Shown here piece after piece: positions 1-11,408 of a DNA stretch of 64,000 nt. The notes under the pieces are model-generated. The model worked only from the letters and a program-made list of their open reading frames with translations. It ran no database searches and was not told where the DNA came from. Position 1 is the stretch's first letter. Every line of letters begins with the position of its first letter. The DNA is from Nectonema munidae. Taxonomy: Eukaryota > Nematomorpha > Nectonematoida > Nectonematidae. The stretch covers positions 12,501-76,500 of the forward strand of contig JAUIRK010000439.1 of assembly GCA_030549495.1 (NCBI GenBank). The letters are read 5' to 3'. Both the position numbers and the translations under genes were made by a program.

Positions 1-586
<586 letters not shown>

Positions 587-949
587 TTGCGAGTCTTTAA
601 GCTCAAGTTTTTTCGTTTGCATATCGTTAGCTTTAGAAAAATAGAAAAATTATTATTATTTTAAATGGATTTTATTAATAAGGGTGGCCAAAATACTTGA
701 ACAGCGAAACAACCACTTATATCACACACATACACACATAGATACCGAATACATACATATTGACATCAGACACTCATACACTGAAATACTCAAATCTCAA
801 AAACAGTGGTACAGTCTACTTGACATAATTGAAAAAAAAACAGGGAAAGTAAAGCTGTTTTTAGGATAAAAGAAATAATCACAAGAGAATTTGACACATA
901 AAGTAGAATAATACAAAGCTACTCTTACACTTGTTTAAAATAGATTTAA

Positions 950-1400
950 ACTTTAATGGATCATATGAATGAAAGAATGAAAATAGGAGGAACACCAATT
1001 ACAAATCTAAAATATGTTTACGACATTGCCCTTTTTATCAGAATCAAAAGAAGGCTTTCAATAAATTAAAAACGACGCCATAGAAAGTACAAAATGAAAA
1101 TAAACCAAATTAAAACTAAGGCAATAAAAAGTGAAGAGAAGAAGTAGAAAGTTGGGGAAAGTACATCAAGTTGATGCCTACGTGGAAACTTTTTTCACAC
1201 AAGATAAGAACTCACCTAAGAAAGTCAAAACAAGAGTCAGCCAAGGTCATGCTGCTTTAGGAAGCGTAAAAAATTGAAATGACAAAAAAATAAAAACTTT
1301 GCTTAAGATTAAGACTTGAATCTTCAATAGTAATGCATATAACGATGAATCTGAAATCTCGGTTGTAAAACAGAGAGAAAAGAAAGTTATTAGAAGAACT
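950..1400 (+). mobile_element. Decayed RTE-like LINE fragment (reverse transcriptase)
   Basis: Forward translation near 965-1030 gives an RT-like stretch with the pattern ITNLKYVYDIALF, resembling the LKYADD catalytic motif of RTE-type reverse transcriptases with the second aspartate of YADD kept as D and the A changed. Further downstream a region with KVKTRVSQGHAALGS and LCLRLRLESSIVMHI resembles the post-RT segment of the same elements. Many stops and frameshifts; clearly dead. Family assignment is by motif reading only. Confidence 0.45.
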
Positions 1401-1464
1401 CCTAATATAATAAATATGTTATTATAAAGTTTCAGATGAAAAAGTTAAGGATCTTAAAATTAAT

Positions 1465-1655
1465 GGACGATGTGCAACGGAGGTTTGGACTCCTGCTCTG
1501 CGCGGGGTGGATAACCCGCGCAGGTTTTTCAGGGCACGCACCCACGGGACCGACGCGGGTTGTCGACAGCAATTTTTTGCGGGGGCTGGTTGGGTGTGCG
1601 TTTTATTATAATAGCGGGGACAATCTGTGGGTTACCCGCACGGACTTTTAAGCTG
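1465..1655. other. GC-rich island with repeated ACCCGC/GCGGGT words
   Basis: About 190 bases far richer in GC than the flanks, with ACCCGC or its complement at least three times (near 1514, 1556 and 1635). It is probably a piece of a DNA transposon or MITE, but no terminal repeats or target duplication were found. An open frame of 71 codons crosses it and does not look like a protein. Confidence 0.5.
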
Positions 1656-3180
1656 GTTATATTGAGTGCGTGCGTGTTGGCCTGTAAGGAAATAGCTTAT
1701 TTTTAATTGCCATATGTTATATATATTGGAAATTGAGAAAATAGTGCATGAAATGGAATCGTAATTGAAATGGAAGAAAAAATGTTTATTCCATGGATTT
1801 CGAGATTGGAAAAGCATTGCCACGTTAAGAACGAGAAGCTTTGTTCTCTTTGAAAACTAAATGTTTAAAAAGAGTAAATGAAAAATTTATTCCAAATTCG
1901 TTTGAATAAAGTTGCAATTTTTTCTAATTCAAAACAAAAATCAATGCGTATACTTTGTGGCATTAGATCAGCAACTTGTTTTAGATTATCTTTCTGAGCA
2001 ACTCTACAACAGTTGAAACTTCGTGCCAAAATTACACTTTATTCTACAAAAAGGTCATGATTCACATCTGTGAGTTTGATGATGAAATTGAGGGAGTTCA
2101 ATCTAGCGAGCTACAACACTATTGTAACATCATGTTATGTGTAAATATTCAACATTCATCAATTCAACATCAATCCTACTGGACCCACATTGTACAACAC
2201 ACACACACACATGCAAAACATGCAATGTTATTCAATTCACGATGTATACACTACCTGAAGCCACAATTCTGTAAATTGACGTTGACTCACATCACATTGC
2301 CAACACAACGTATATAACAAAAACATCCTGAAGATGGATGGCCACTAATCGAAGATCTCACTCAACGCAAGCCCCACCACTCTGCAACAGCTCTCGCTAC
2401 TACGATCACTCCAAGACATTTTTACAACTGTTTTAAATTTGTTGAAAGAAAATTGCCTAATTTTTCCATATCTTTCACATATTGCGCGAAATATCTCATC
2501 CCATTATATAGCAAATTTTTTTCGACTTTTTTATGAAACTTATATAAGCAAGCATTATTTGAGGAATAAAAGAAAAATGCAGAGTCTGATAATCTTTTGT
2601 CCAAAGAGTTAATTTTTTACAAATGTTTAATCGTATTAAATGAGTTATCATTCAATTTGCCAAGGAAAAAATAATATATTCATGCTAGAGAAATTTTTGT
2701 AACTTTAGAAGTAGTTAAGGCCTATTTACACCTTCTATATTAGCAGCAAGAGTAATCAAGTTAAGTATATCATCCATTAAATTAGTATAAATTTGTTCAA
2801 TTCAGTTAAAAAATATAAGTAGACATTTTAGGAAAATAGTAGCAGAAGGATATGTATTATAATTTTTTCCTATAATTGTAATTCTTTGTACACATACTAA
2901 AAAAATTTCAAAATTGAGAAAATTTGTAAATTTACAATTTATACCCGCAATTCTAAAATGTAGTAATCCTGTAATAATAAAAAATTACTTTTTTCAAAAA
3001 AAATAAATAAAAAAAAACTCAGTTTCTCATGACGTTACATAACTTAATTCAATCAATTTACAGTCAATATTGAGTTTTTCTCTATAAGTATGATGATTTT
3101 CCATAAAAAAAACCTATTTTAGTTCATGAGAGGCGTATATTTTTGAATTAATCTTAGGAAAGACTTTTAATTCCTTATTG
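1656..3180. other. Non-coding AT-rich DNA
   Basis: No supported gene. A short CA run lies near 2200-2212. Otherwise low-complexity AT-rich sequence with only chance ORFs. Confidence 0.6.
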
Positions 3181-3900
3181 TGTGTGTTGGAGGCAGGTGA
3201 AAAGGTTTATCTACTCAGCTTCACAAAGAAAGAAATGGAGTGTGTGTGATTGCTTGTGGAAAGAATTTCCCGAACTTTGCGTAAGAGTTTGATGAACGCA
3301 CGTAAGAAAATATTACAAAGTCAAGATCACAATCTCTCCGCGGTTGCGCTACTTTAAATAATAGCACACCTCTCTTTCTATACCTTTTAGTGGAAGCGTT
3401 TTCCCACATACAAAAACACGAAAGTAAAATGGAACATAAGGAAGTTACCTTGTTTACCTTATTCTTATTTACATATACCCGTGTCAAAGGGGACACAGAT
3501 AGAGAGAGAGCATGCTGCGTGCTGCTGTCACCACAACGTAGACAAAGGAACGTCTTTATTTTTATCATCACTTTCTCCATCAAATCATGATTCGGTTAGC
3601 CCCCTCTTCCACAGATTTTGTTATGTCATATCAACAGCACATCTACCAGCAGCGTCAATGAAAACATTACAAAGTTTTTACATTCATTGTGCTATACCTA
3701 CTCCTCAACTTCGATTTCTGTGTGCTGGTGTCTCTGTTGAAGTTTGATTGTTTTCGTTCAGTGAAGCAGAAAGCACTCCTCTTTCCTTTTTCATTCTTTC
3801 TGACATTCGTTGCATATTTTTATCAAATAAATTCTCTTAAGAACAAGAATATATTTTCCCAAAACTCTTACACATTGTCAGCCAAATTTGCTTGAATCAA
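3181..3900. other. Higher-complexity non-coding segment
   Basis: Less AT-biased than its surroundings and carrying overlapping ORFs of 66-120 codons on both strands, none with recognisable domains. It may be unique regulatory or UTR sequence. I see no splice-supported coding exon here. Confidence 0.4.
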
Positions 3901-4691
3901 ATTAAGCTGCTTATTTTGGGTATTGTTTTTAAATATTTAAATTATATTAATAGTATACTTACGCGTCTAATCTTCATTCCAAAATATATCCCCTTTGCCT
4001 AATTTATACCATATTTTCTGAAATGAACACGAAAGCAGTGTGAATGAATGCTTTTTTTCAATCCAGAAGGAGAGTTAGTCGTTAACTTCACTCAAGGGCT
4101 CTTTGAAGCTATTTGTTCAAAATTGGTGAATCTTTTTTTCTTCGTGAATTTGACGAAACAAAGAAATCCGTTGGATAAAGAAGAAACAAACATTTAATAA
4201 TAATTATAATCATTTAAAAATATAGAAGTAAAAATCATACTGATAAAGATGAAATTATGAAATAAAAACCCTTCATCATCATCGAATGATATTATTATAG
4301 GATTTATTTCTCATTTTCTTTGACTTTTTACAATAGTCAACTAATAATAAACGACTGACAGATAAAAAGTTTTGAATGAATTAAACACTAATATGGGTAC
4401 TTTATTTTTAAGACACATGTTTTGACAACGAATCCCCTGGCTATATTTTTTGATGAGTTTGCTTTATATAAATTAAAATAGAACTAAATAAACTAAATGC
4501 CATATGAATAATTGAGGAAGATGAAATTTCAAAAAATATTTTTAATAATTATATTTTATAAAAAAAATAATTTCTTACCAAATGTGAAAATTTAATATAT
4601 AACAACACTACTTACTTGTTAATCAGATGGGTAGTATTATAAAGTTATGTTTTAATAATATTTTTTTAATTATTTAGAAGCTAACTATAAT

Positions 4692-4970
4692 CAAGGCCGG
4701 CCCTAGTGTTTGCAGGGCCCTATGCAAAATGGATTGCGTGGGGCCCAGTCTGGGTAGAAAAAAATATTAAAAGTTGAGAAATAAGATTTTGAAAAAAAGA
4801 AAAGGGTTTTGTTTTATTACTTTTTCATTAACACAAAATGACGATCAAAGTAGCTTTACTTTGCGAAGCTTGCATTTAGCGAAATCATACAATATATCAT
4901 CAAAATGAAAAATGAGAAGCGCGGGTCCCACTGTGGCCGCATAGGTTGCAGTGGCCTAAGGTCGGCCTTG
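4692..4970. mobile_element. hAT-type MITE (279 bp) with perfect 8-bp TSD
   Basis: Terminal inverted repeats begin CAAGGCCGGCC on the left and CAAGGCCGACC on the reverse-complemented right end. ACTATAAT is duplicated exactly at 4684-4691 and 4971-4978. The 8-bp duplication and short TIRs fit a non-autonomous hAT element; no coding capacity. Confidence 0.85.
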
Positions 4971-4978
4971 ACTATAAT

Positions 4979-6041
4979 TAATCATTCTATTGATTTTCAA
5001 AATCACTGTTAGATCTTGTTGATGTAGGCCCAAATCTAGGATAATTTCTATTTGAATTTTTGTAACAAATAAAAAAAAAAATTTTATGAAAAAAATTTAA
5101 CTTTTTTTATTTTATTTTTCTTATCCTAGTTATAAATAAATTTCTCAGCGGTTAATTTTATAATGATTGAAAGTGTGTAATTAAATCACAATCGAATAAG
5201 TCGCATGGCTAATTGTCTGCACTCCGCAAATGATTGATATATTATGCTATTTCCTTAGTTAGATATTTGCGAAAGCAATTCAAAGCCATTTTGACCAAAC
5301 CCCTCTAAAAAATAACGAAGAACGTTGTTGCGTTCGTCAAATGAAATAGATTTCCAAAGTTACTTCAAAAATATTCGCGGCGGCAAACGAGAATTTTTGC
5401 ATTCGTGTTTAACAAGCATTAAAATATAACAGTATGAGTTAGTTTATTGGTATACTAGTTAAATATTTTTTTAATTAACTTATCAGTCTGTCATGAAGTT
5501 TATTTGTTATTTAGAATTTTATTTTTATACAAGAAGAAGAACTTTTTTTTAAGAAGAAGAACTTTATTTAAAACATTAACAGGATAAAAAGAAAATACAT
5601 ATTTTTTGTATAGATCAAGATTAGTAAAATTATAGATAAAAATTTCATTGATGAGGTTAGCTTACAAAGGTTTATATAAACCGCTTTAGGAATGTCTAAC
5701 ACAATTAATTAAAAAAATATATAAAAAAAAAATGAAACATCAATAAAAATGAATACAAAAATTTACAGGAAAAACAGTCTTTCTTAGAGCAGACAATTCT
5801 CTCTGGATAGGCAGAGATTACTTTCTCTTTAAAGAGTTTTTTGAATTTTTTAAATGATGAACAGCTTTCTCCAATTGTATGACGATAGACTTCATAAAAT
5901 ACAGGCACTTTATACATCACCGATTGATTGGAGAGTTGGAGTAGGTAAGAAGGTTTGACTAACCTTGAAGGTGGTTACAAGTTAAGAAGTTATAACTTTT
6001 TTCTAAGCTATATAATATATGAAATATTTCATACCTACTAT
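4979..6041. other. Non-coding AT-rich DNA
   Basis: No supported gene. It contains a short direct duplication of AAGAAGAAGAACTTT near 5532-5565 separated by a T run, and no other structure. Confidence 0.6.
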
Positions 6042-6329
6042 CAGTGGGGGATCCAGAAATTTCTTATAGGGGGGCCGAAATCTATTTAAATTTTTTGCAA
6101 TTTTGCTAAAAGTCTTCAGAGAATAGGACAGCTGTATTATGTCTTTTAGAATCACTAATTATTACCTATGTTTTCATATTTTTAACATTATTTTGCCATG
6201 AATAAATTGCAAAAATTTTATTTTTTATACATGTAAGTGTATACATTAGTAAGGGTAATTTTCAAAGCCATTTTTCATAGGGGGAGGCCTAGGCCCATGA
6301 GCCCCCCCCCCCTCCTGGATTCGCCACTG
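6042..6329. mobile_element. hAT-type MITE (288 bp) with perfect 8-bp TSD
   Basis: The left end reads CAGTGGGGGATCCAGAA and the right end, reverse complemented, CAGTGGCGAATCCAGGA. CCTACTAT is duplicated at 6034-6041 and 6330-6337. An 11-base C run (6302-6312) lies just inside the right end. Confidence 0.88.
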
Positions 6330-6337
6330 CCTACTAT

Positions 6338-9300
6338 ACTATCCACTTTAAAGTTTTTCCAGTGAAAAAATACGTAGTAATCTTACTAGTTGAATAGTAA
6401 AATTGATTTTTGGTAGATATAAATTTCGACTACTATCTAAAAAGCAATATGTAGTGATGTTAATACGTAAAGGATAAATTTTATATTAAAATATTGATTT
6501 TTCTTTATAAAATTTTTTTAAAAATGAAAAAGTCAAATCATAATTTTACTTTTTCCAACTTTTAGTAGATATTAAAATACCTTAATAATTTTACCCCTAC
6601 TGATAGCTTAAATTATTACGAACTAATTTTTAGTAAAATATTGTATTTATAGATGGCGTTAACATACCAGCATTATTTAATGTATTTTGATCATTTAATT
6701 AACTTAAAATGTTTTTAATTAAGAAAAAAAAGTATTGTTATGTTTTTTAATTAAGATTAAAAAACTTCTTATAATAAAATTATATTAGAATCAATAAAAA
6801 CTAAAAAATGCAAACTTTTTTAATTTCTGGTTTTTTATTCAAAAGTTCTTTTAAAGAAGTGAAGCTTTCGCCATCAAAAGATGTAACTTTTATCGTCAGT
6901 AATTTTTCATCTAAAATTTACATCAAGAACTTTATTCCAAAGACATAAAAAAGCTAAAACTTTTTGAGGAGGTAGAAAATGAGTGGCAAATTTTACAATA
7001 GCAAGTAGTAAAATGATGCATAATAATGGCTACAATTACGAGTTTATATAGTAGCAGCTACTGCATTTTGTTCGCTGATGAGAATGGTGTTTTGGCTACG
7101 AGAAGTAGAAAACATTGTACTATTAGCATAGTAATTTTACCATATTTATGATAAAAGTTTTCTTATGGTAATATTTATCTACAACTGGTAGGTAAGTTAC
7201 TCATAGTTTTTTCTGGACTTCATATTCACATTGTAAGAATTTGAGAAGAAAAGAGATCTTGAAACGTTAAGACAAGGCATATACGACTTTTTTGAATTTC
7301 TATTGATTTTAGTTAAAAACTGGACATCATTCATCTTCTATCCATTTTAAAATTGTTTTGGGAAAAAAAAATCTAATTTTTTCTTATATATAAACCTTTG
7401 GATAAATTTTACAATCAAATTCAAATAAAGTGTGAAAAAAATTTATTTGAAGTGATATATTTAATAAATGTGTGTGCAAGAGTCTATGTATATTGTATAT
7501 CCTATAGTAGGATGGAAGATACTTATATATAGAAGATAAACTTAAAATAATTTGCAAAAACTATTAATATAACTTTGTAAGCACCGCACCGACTTTGGCT
7601 TGAAAGCAGCGTGCAGTAGAACAATGCGACACGACGAGAGGTATACTTTTTTTAATTGCACTCGCTTTTCTTTAGTTGCAAAAGTCAGTCAGGAGGCATT
7701 ATTTCACTCATATTCCATTATTAACGAGAGGTAATGCACGTTTTTCACGTTTTCTTCTACAAACATCGTAACCACGGCTTTTTAAGGAGCGCCGAAACAT
7801 GACTTATAGTGATTAGAGCGAGGATTCTATATATTATACTATTCACAATGGATGAAATCGAACACTATTCCTTCCTATACCCCTAGATACACACAGCCTG
7901 GCGAGGAATTACACGTGCATATTTGCCATCACTGAAAGTGCCATGAAAATGAGTTTGTTTCATTTTTCATTATTCCTCCCTCTCGCCCTCATCACCACTT
8001 GAATCACAAAGAATTAGCGAATTTGAATGAATACCTGAGTGCTTATTCTCGTTGCCTCCTTCTCTGCCTTTTACATATAGGAACTGTTATAGAGCGAATT
8101 TTGCGATATTACATTTATCATCTATATGCATCCTTTTTCTTACTCTTAAAAAGAAAAGAAGTAATATTTTGTGTTCAATTTGTTTATTATTCGTGTGATA
8201 AAGTTTATCTATTGCACATTACCCTAAAAGGGTCTATAGGGAAGAGAGTAGGAGGAGAAAGGGGGACCTGTTCAAGGTCCGGTTCAAACTATAAACTATG
8301 AACTACAAAGTTCTGCCCTGGTCTGGATATTATGAGCCTCTGATTGACTTAGACTGGACTTTAAATAGGTCTAGGGCGGGGTGGGGTCTAGAAGAGAGAT
8401 TGCAGAATTGATATAATACTATAGAACATTTAAATACGCTAGTCTTTTAGTTAGATGGTTGTTTAACGTGTTCGAAATTATCTCACAAACTAACTACCGC
8501 ATTTGAACTTTCTACTTTGGGAAATTGTTGTGGAAAGAGCAATTTTCTTCAAATGGTTTTGCGTTTATGCGTCTATCCCTACCTAGCATCTATTTTTCCA
8601 TTGAATTGTATTCCTTATGCATTTAATATTAATATTTTATTTGATAGATGTAAAAGGGAAAGAAAAATTATTTATTTATTTTCGTTTTTTTTCTTATCAC
8701 CACGGCAAACAGTAAAATTACGTAAACAATTTGAAAAAAAATTACTTCAAAAATGAAATCAAATTTGAGAGCTCTCTTCTTAACTAGAAATAGTTTTATT
8801 CAAAAATACATTTTGACATGAAAAATATATTTTGAGTTCATAACTTTAACACAAAATGTAAAAAATTCATTCAGAATTGAAATAATAATAATAATTGATT
8901 AAAAGTATTATCCAGGCTTAAAAGTTCTATCCATTTTAAACCTATCATCACTGTCCTCTTTATACTTCTAACACAGTGAATGCCAAATTTTTTTCTCCAC
9001 ACTGGCTTTTTAGTTTTTTTTTATAAAAAAATTTTGTCAAGGTAGTGTTCCTATTTATTCACAAGATGAAACGCCCAAGTTCCTCAACTTTGGGTTTTAA
9101 AGATGACACTGAGGTTTCATACATGTGTAGCGCCGAATCCTTATCAAACACAATCTAAATATGTTTGAATTTATAAACAAAACTTTTTTGTCCTTGAAAT
9201 CAATATAACAAGAAAGCAGTTCCTTGAGTCCTTTATTGTTTCATGATTCCTGCACAGTGTGCATCACCATATGATATGAAAAGAGTAAAAATTTTCTATA

Positions 9301-9704
9301 CATATGTTTCAAAGTAGTCAATCAGGCAAATACATAACTAAGATCTGTTCAAACCACCATTATTTAAAAAAAATTAAAAAATATGTCGGAACCTATTTTG
9401 TGGTAGGCAATTATCAAGTTACTATATGAAACAGAACATACAAACAGCTCTATGATGAATGTTCAATATAAAAAGTCTAAAATACATCAAATAACCATAG
9501 TAGATTCCGTGTGGTTTTGATTATAATTGTTAGATTTGCAAAAAAACTCTTTTTTACATAATTTATATTTGTTGAAAGATATGGTAGAAGCTTAGAAAAC
9601 TGGGTACTGTTAGAAGATTTTTACATTTTATGGTCCTGTAATTGGGCGTTAATTCCTATGTTTTGTGTAAAAATTATTCTAACAGAAATGACCATCTTCT
9701 TTCT
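6338..9704. other. Non-coding DNA, no gene supported
   Basis: Mostly AT-rich. The stretch from about 7570 to 8400 is less biased and holds an ORF of 100 codons (7999-8301) without recognisable domains or splice support. No terminal repeats, RNA genes or clear promoters were identified. Confidence 0.5.
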
Positions 9705-9800
9705 AAAAGGTCTTGGGTTCGATTCCGGAATTAAGCCTCCTTTGGATAAATGCCGCGAAATTGTGCCTTCTCGATGAAAACACCCCACAGTCCTTTACAT
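9705..9800 (+). mobile_element. tRNA-derived SINE, truncated copy
   Basis: It holds the shared SINE core: a B-box-like GGTTCGATTCC, then AAGCCTCC, and the body motif TTGTGCCTTCTCGATGAAAA ending near CACCCCAC. The tRNA-like head upstream of the B box is missing. Same family as copies at 28183, 34474, 44178 and 45812. Confidence 0.75.
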
Positions 9801-10344
9801 TATTGAAAATTAATGTATTAAACCAGAAAATAAATCTTGCTTTTGTGTTCAGCGTATTTAAACCGGCTTCCATCCTCCCCATTGAGTTGATCTTAGGCCC
9901 TTTAGGCCTATGCACATAAAGAATGTGGGAATCAATCTTCAAGCATGAATGTAAACGTTTGGCTTGTAAGTTTGCATTTATTGAAAATGTAACTTTTATT
10001 GACATAAAAAACATACAAAAAAAAACATCCACCCATTTCTTTTTGAATCCTTTCTTTAATGTATACAAAAATGGACTTTTTTGACTTTTGGTTGCTATTA
10101 TCACATATGTGTTATTTATCACATATGATCTCTCTTTGACGTACTTTCAAAAACTAAGACAAAATTCTCTTGAATTAACACGCTAAATTGAAGTGATTTT
10201 GAAGATCTTTCCTTCTTTGTTAGTTTTAATTAAAAAAAATAGATTAATTTGAATGCTAAATATTGTTTTTTTGTTAATATTAAGTCTGCGTGGTATTACA
10301 ATATCATTTCATTAAAAGATCTATAATATACCAATTTTTAGTTT

Positions 10345-10452
10345 TACTTTGTCTTTTGCCGACTCTATTTCGTCCTTTTACAATTCTATTTTGTCTTTTT
10401 GTAATTTTGTTTTGTCTTTTTGCAATTCTATTTTGTCCTTTTGCAATTCTAT
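10345..10452. repeat. Minisatellite, unit about 21 bp
   Basis: About five imperfect copies of a unit close to TTTTGTCTTTTTGCAATTCTA. The complement carries GAATT...AAAGGAC words that recall the separate repeat at 13021-13141. Confidence 0.8.
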
Positions 10453-10769
10453 CTGAAATTAATTTTTGATTTTTTTTTCTGTGTATATTGTTTTGGCATG
10501 TAATTTTTATGTAAAAAATTTTAAAAATATTTTAACCTTCTTTTTAGTTTAAATTTTCTAAATTTTGGAAAAAGAATTATTACAAATTTTCATTATTTTT
10601 AAATTTTTTTATTTTCATTTACTTTCTTAATTATTAATTTTTCCACTTTAATTTAGCAATATCGTTTTAACTAACTTTGAACATTATTTCAAAAAACACA
10701 TGAGATTATTTGTTTACAATTGCAAAACTTCGATATAGAATTTTTAAAAGGATGAAATAAAATTGCAAT

Positions 10770-11334
10770 AAGAGCCCGCGCTAACCAAAATTGGGGGGGG
10801 GGGGCTCAAACTATACATTATGAAAATACTCTTTTCTATAAAAGCAAATTCGATCAACATGGGAAAGAAGAGCTAAAGAAGGTCATAAAAATGAGGTGAT
10901 GATGATTGGGGAGTATGATGATATTATAAAAGAAAAGTGAAAGAAGAAAATCATTTTATTAACAATATAACATTTTTAGAGTAATAAAACAATTTACATG
11001 TCAAACATTCAGCCTTCTTGACTTTTCGTTGAAATAGTTCGAAAACTCGAAAACTTTTTTAAGGGTCGAAAAACTTCTCTTACAGGATGCAGTGCTGACT
11101 CCTATTGTTAGAGCAGCTTGAATAAATATTCATATTACTCAAAAAATACTCTAGACAATTTTATAATATATTTATTGAAACTACCAAAGTACAAAGAAAG
11201 GACTTCTTCACAAGTGCACTTTATCGGATGCAATTCATTTAAAACTTATTTAAGCCTGAAAAATTGAGTGGGGGTGAGGGGTGGAAGGGGGGGGGGGCTC
11301 AAGCCCCCAAAATAAATAAGATGCGCGGGCCCTG
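10770..11334. mobile_element. hAT-type MITE (565 bp) with perfect 8-bp TSD
   Basis: The left end is AAGAGCCCGCGC and the right end reverse complemented is CAGGGCCCGCGC. ATTGCAAT is duplicated at 10762-10769 and 11335-11342. Poly-G runs of 12 and 11 (10793-10804, 11287-11297) flank a non-coding interior. It lies immediately upstream of the first exon of gene 1. Confidence 0.85.
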
Positions 11335-11405
11335 ATTGCAATAGATTTTGCTTTCCATTTTTAGCGAAGATTTCTTCCTTCAAAGAAAGGGCGAAAGGTT
11401 TTTTT

Positions 11406-11408
11406 ATG
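11406..11408 (+). CDS. Gene 1 exon 1, coding part: the ATG alone
   Basis: The ATG directly abuts a strong donor, ATG|GTAAGTG. The untranslated part may begin at about 11365, after an acceptor-like CCATTTTTAG. No TSS or TATA box was identified with confidence. Confidence 0.45.

Noticed and set aside
3221-3583. 120-codon minus-strand ORF
   Set aside because: No domain and no splice or promoter support; overlapping ORFs exist on the other strand.
8517-8756. ORF beginning MGNCCGKS, like a myristoylated protein
   Set aside because: The first codon is TTG, not ATG; no domain follows, and the rest is low-complexity AT-rich translation.
9703-10122. 139-codon minus-strand ORF
   Set aside because: It reads through a SINE copy and AT-rich flank in antisense; ends in PKTF from the SINE B-box region.
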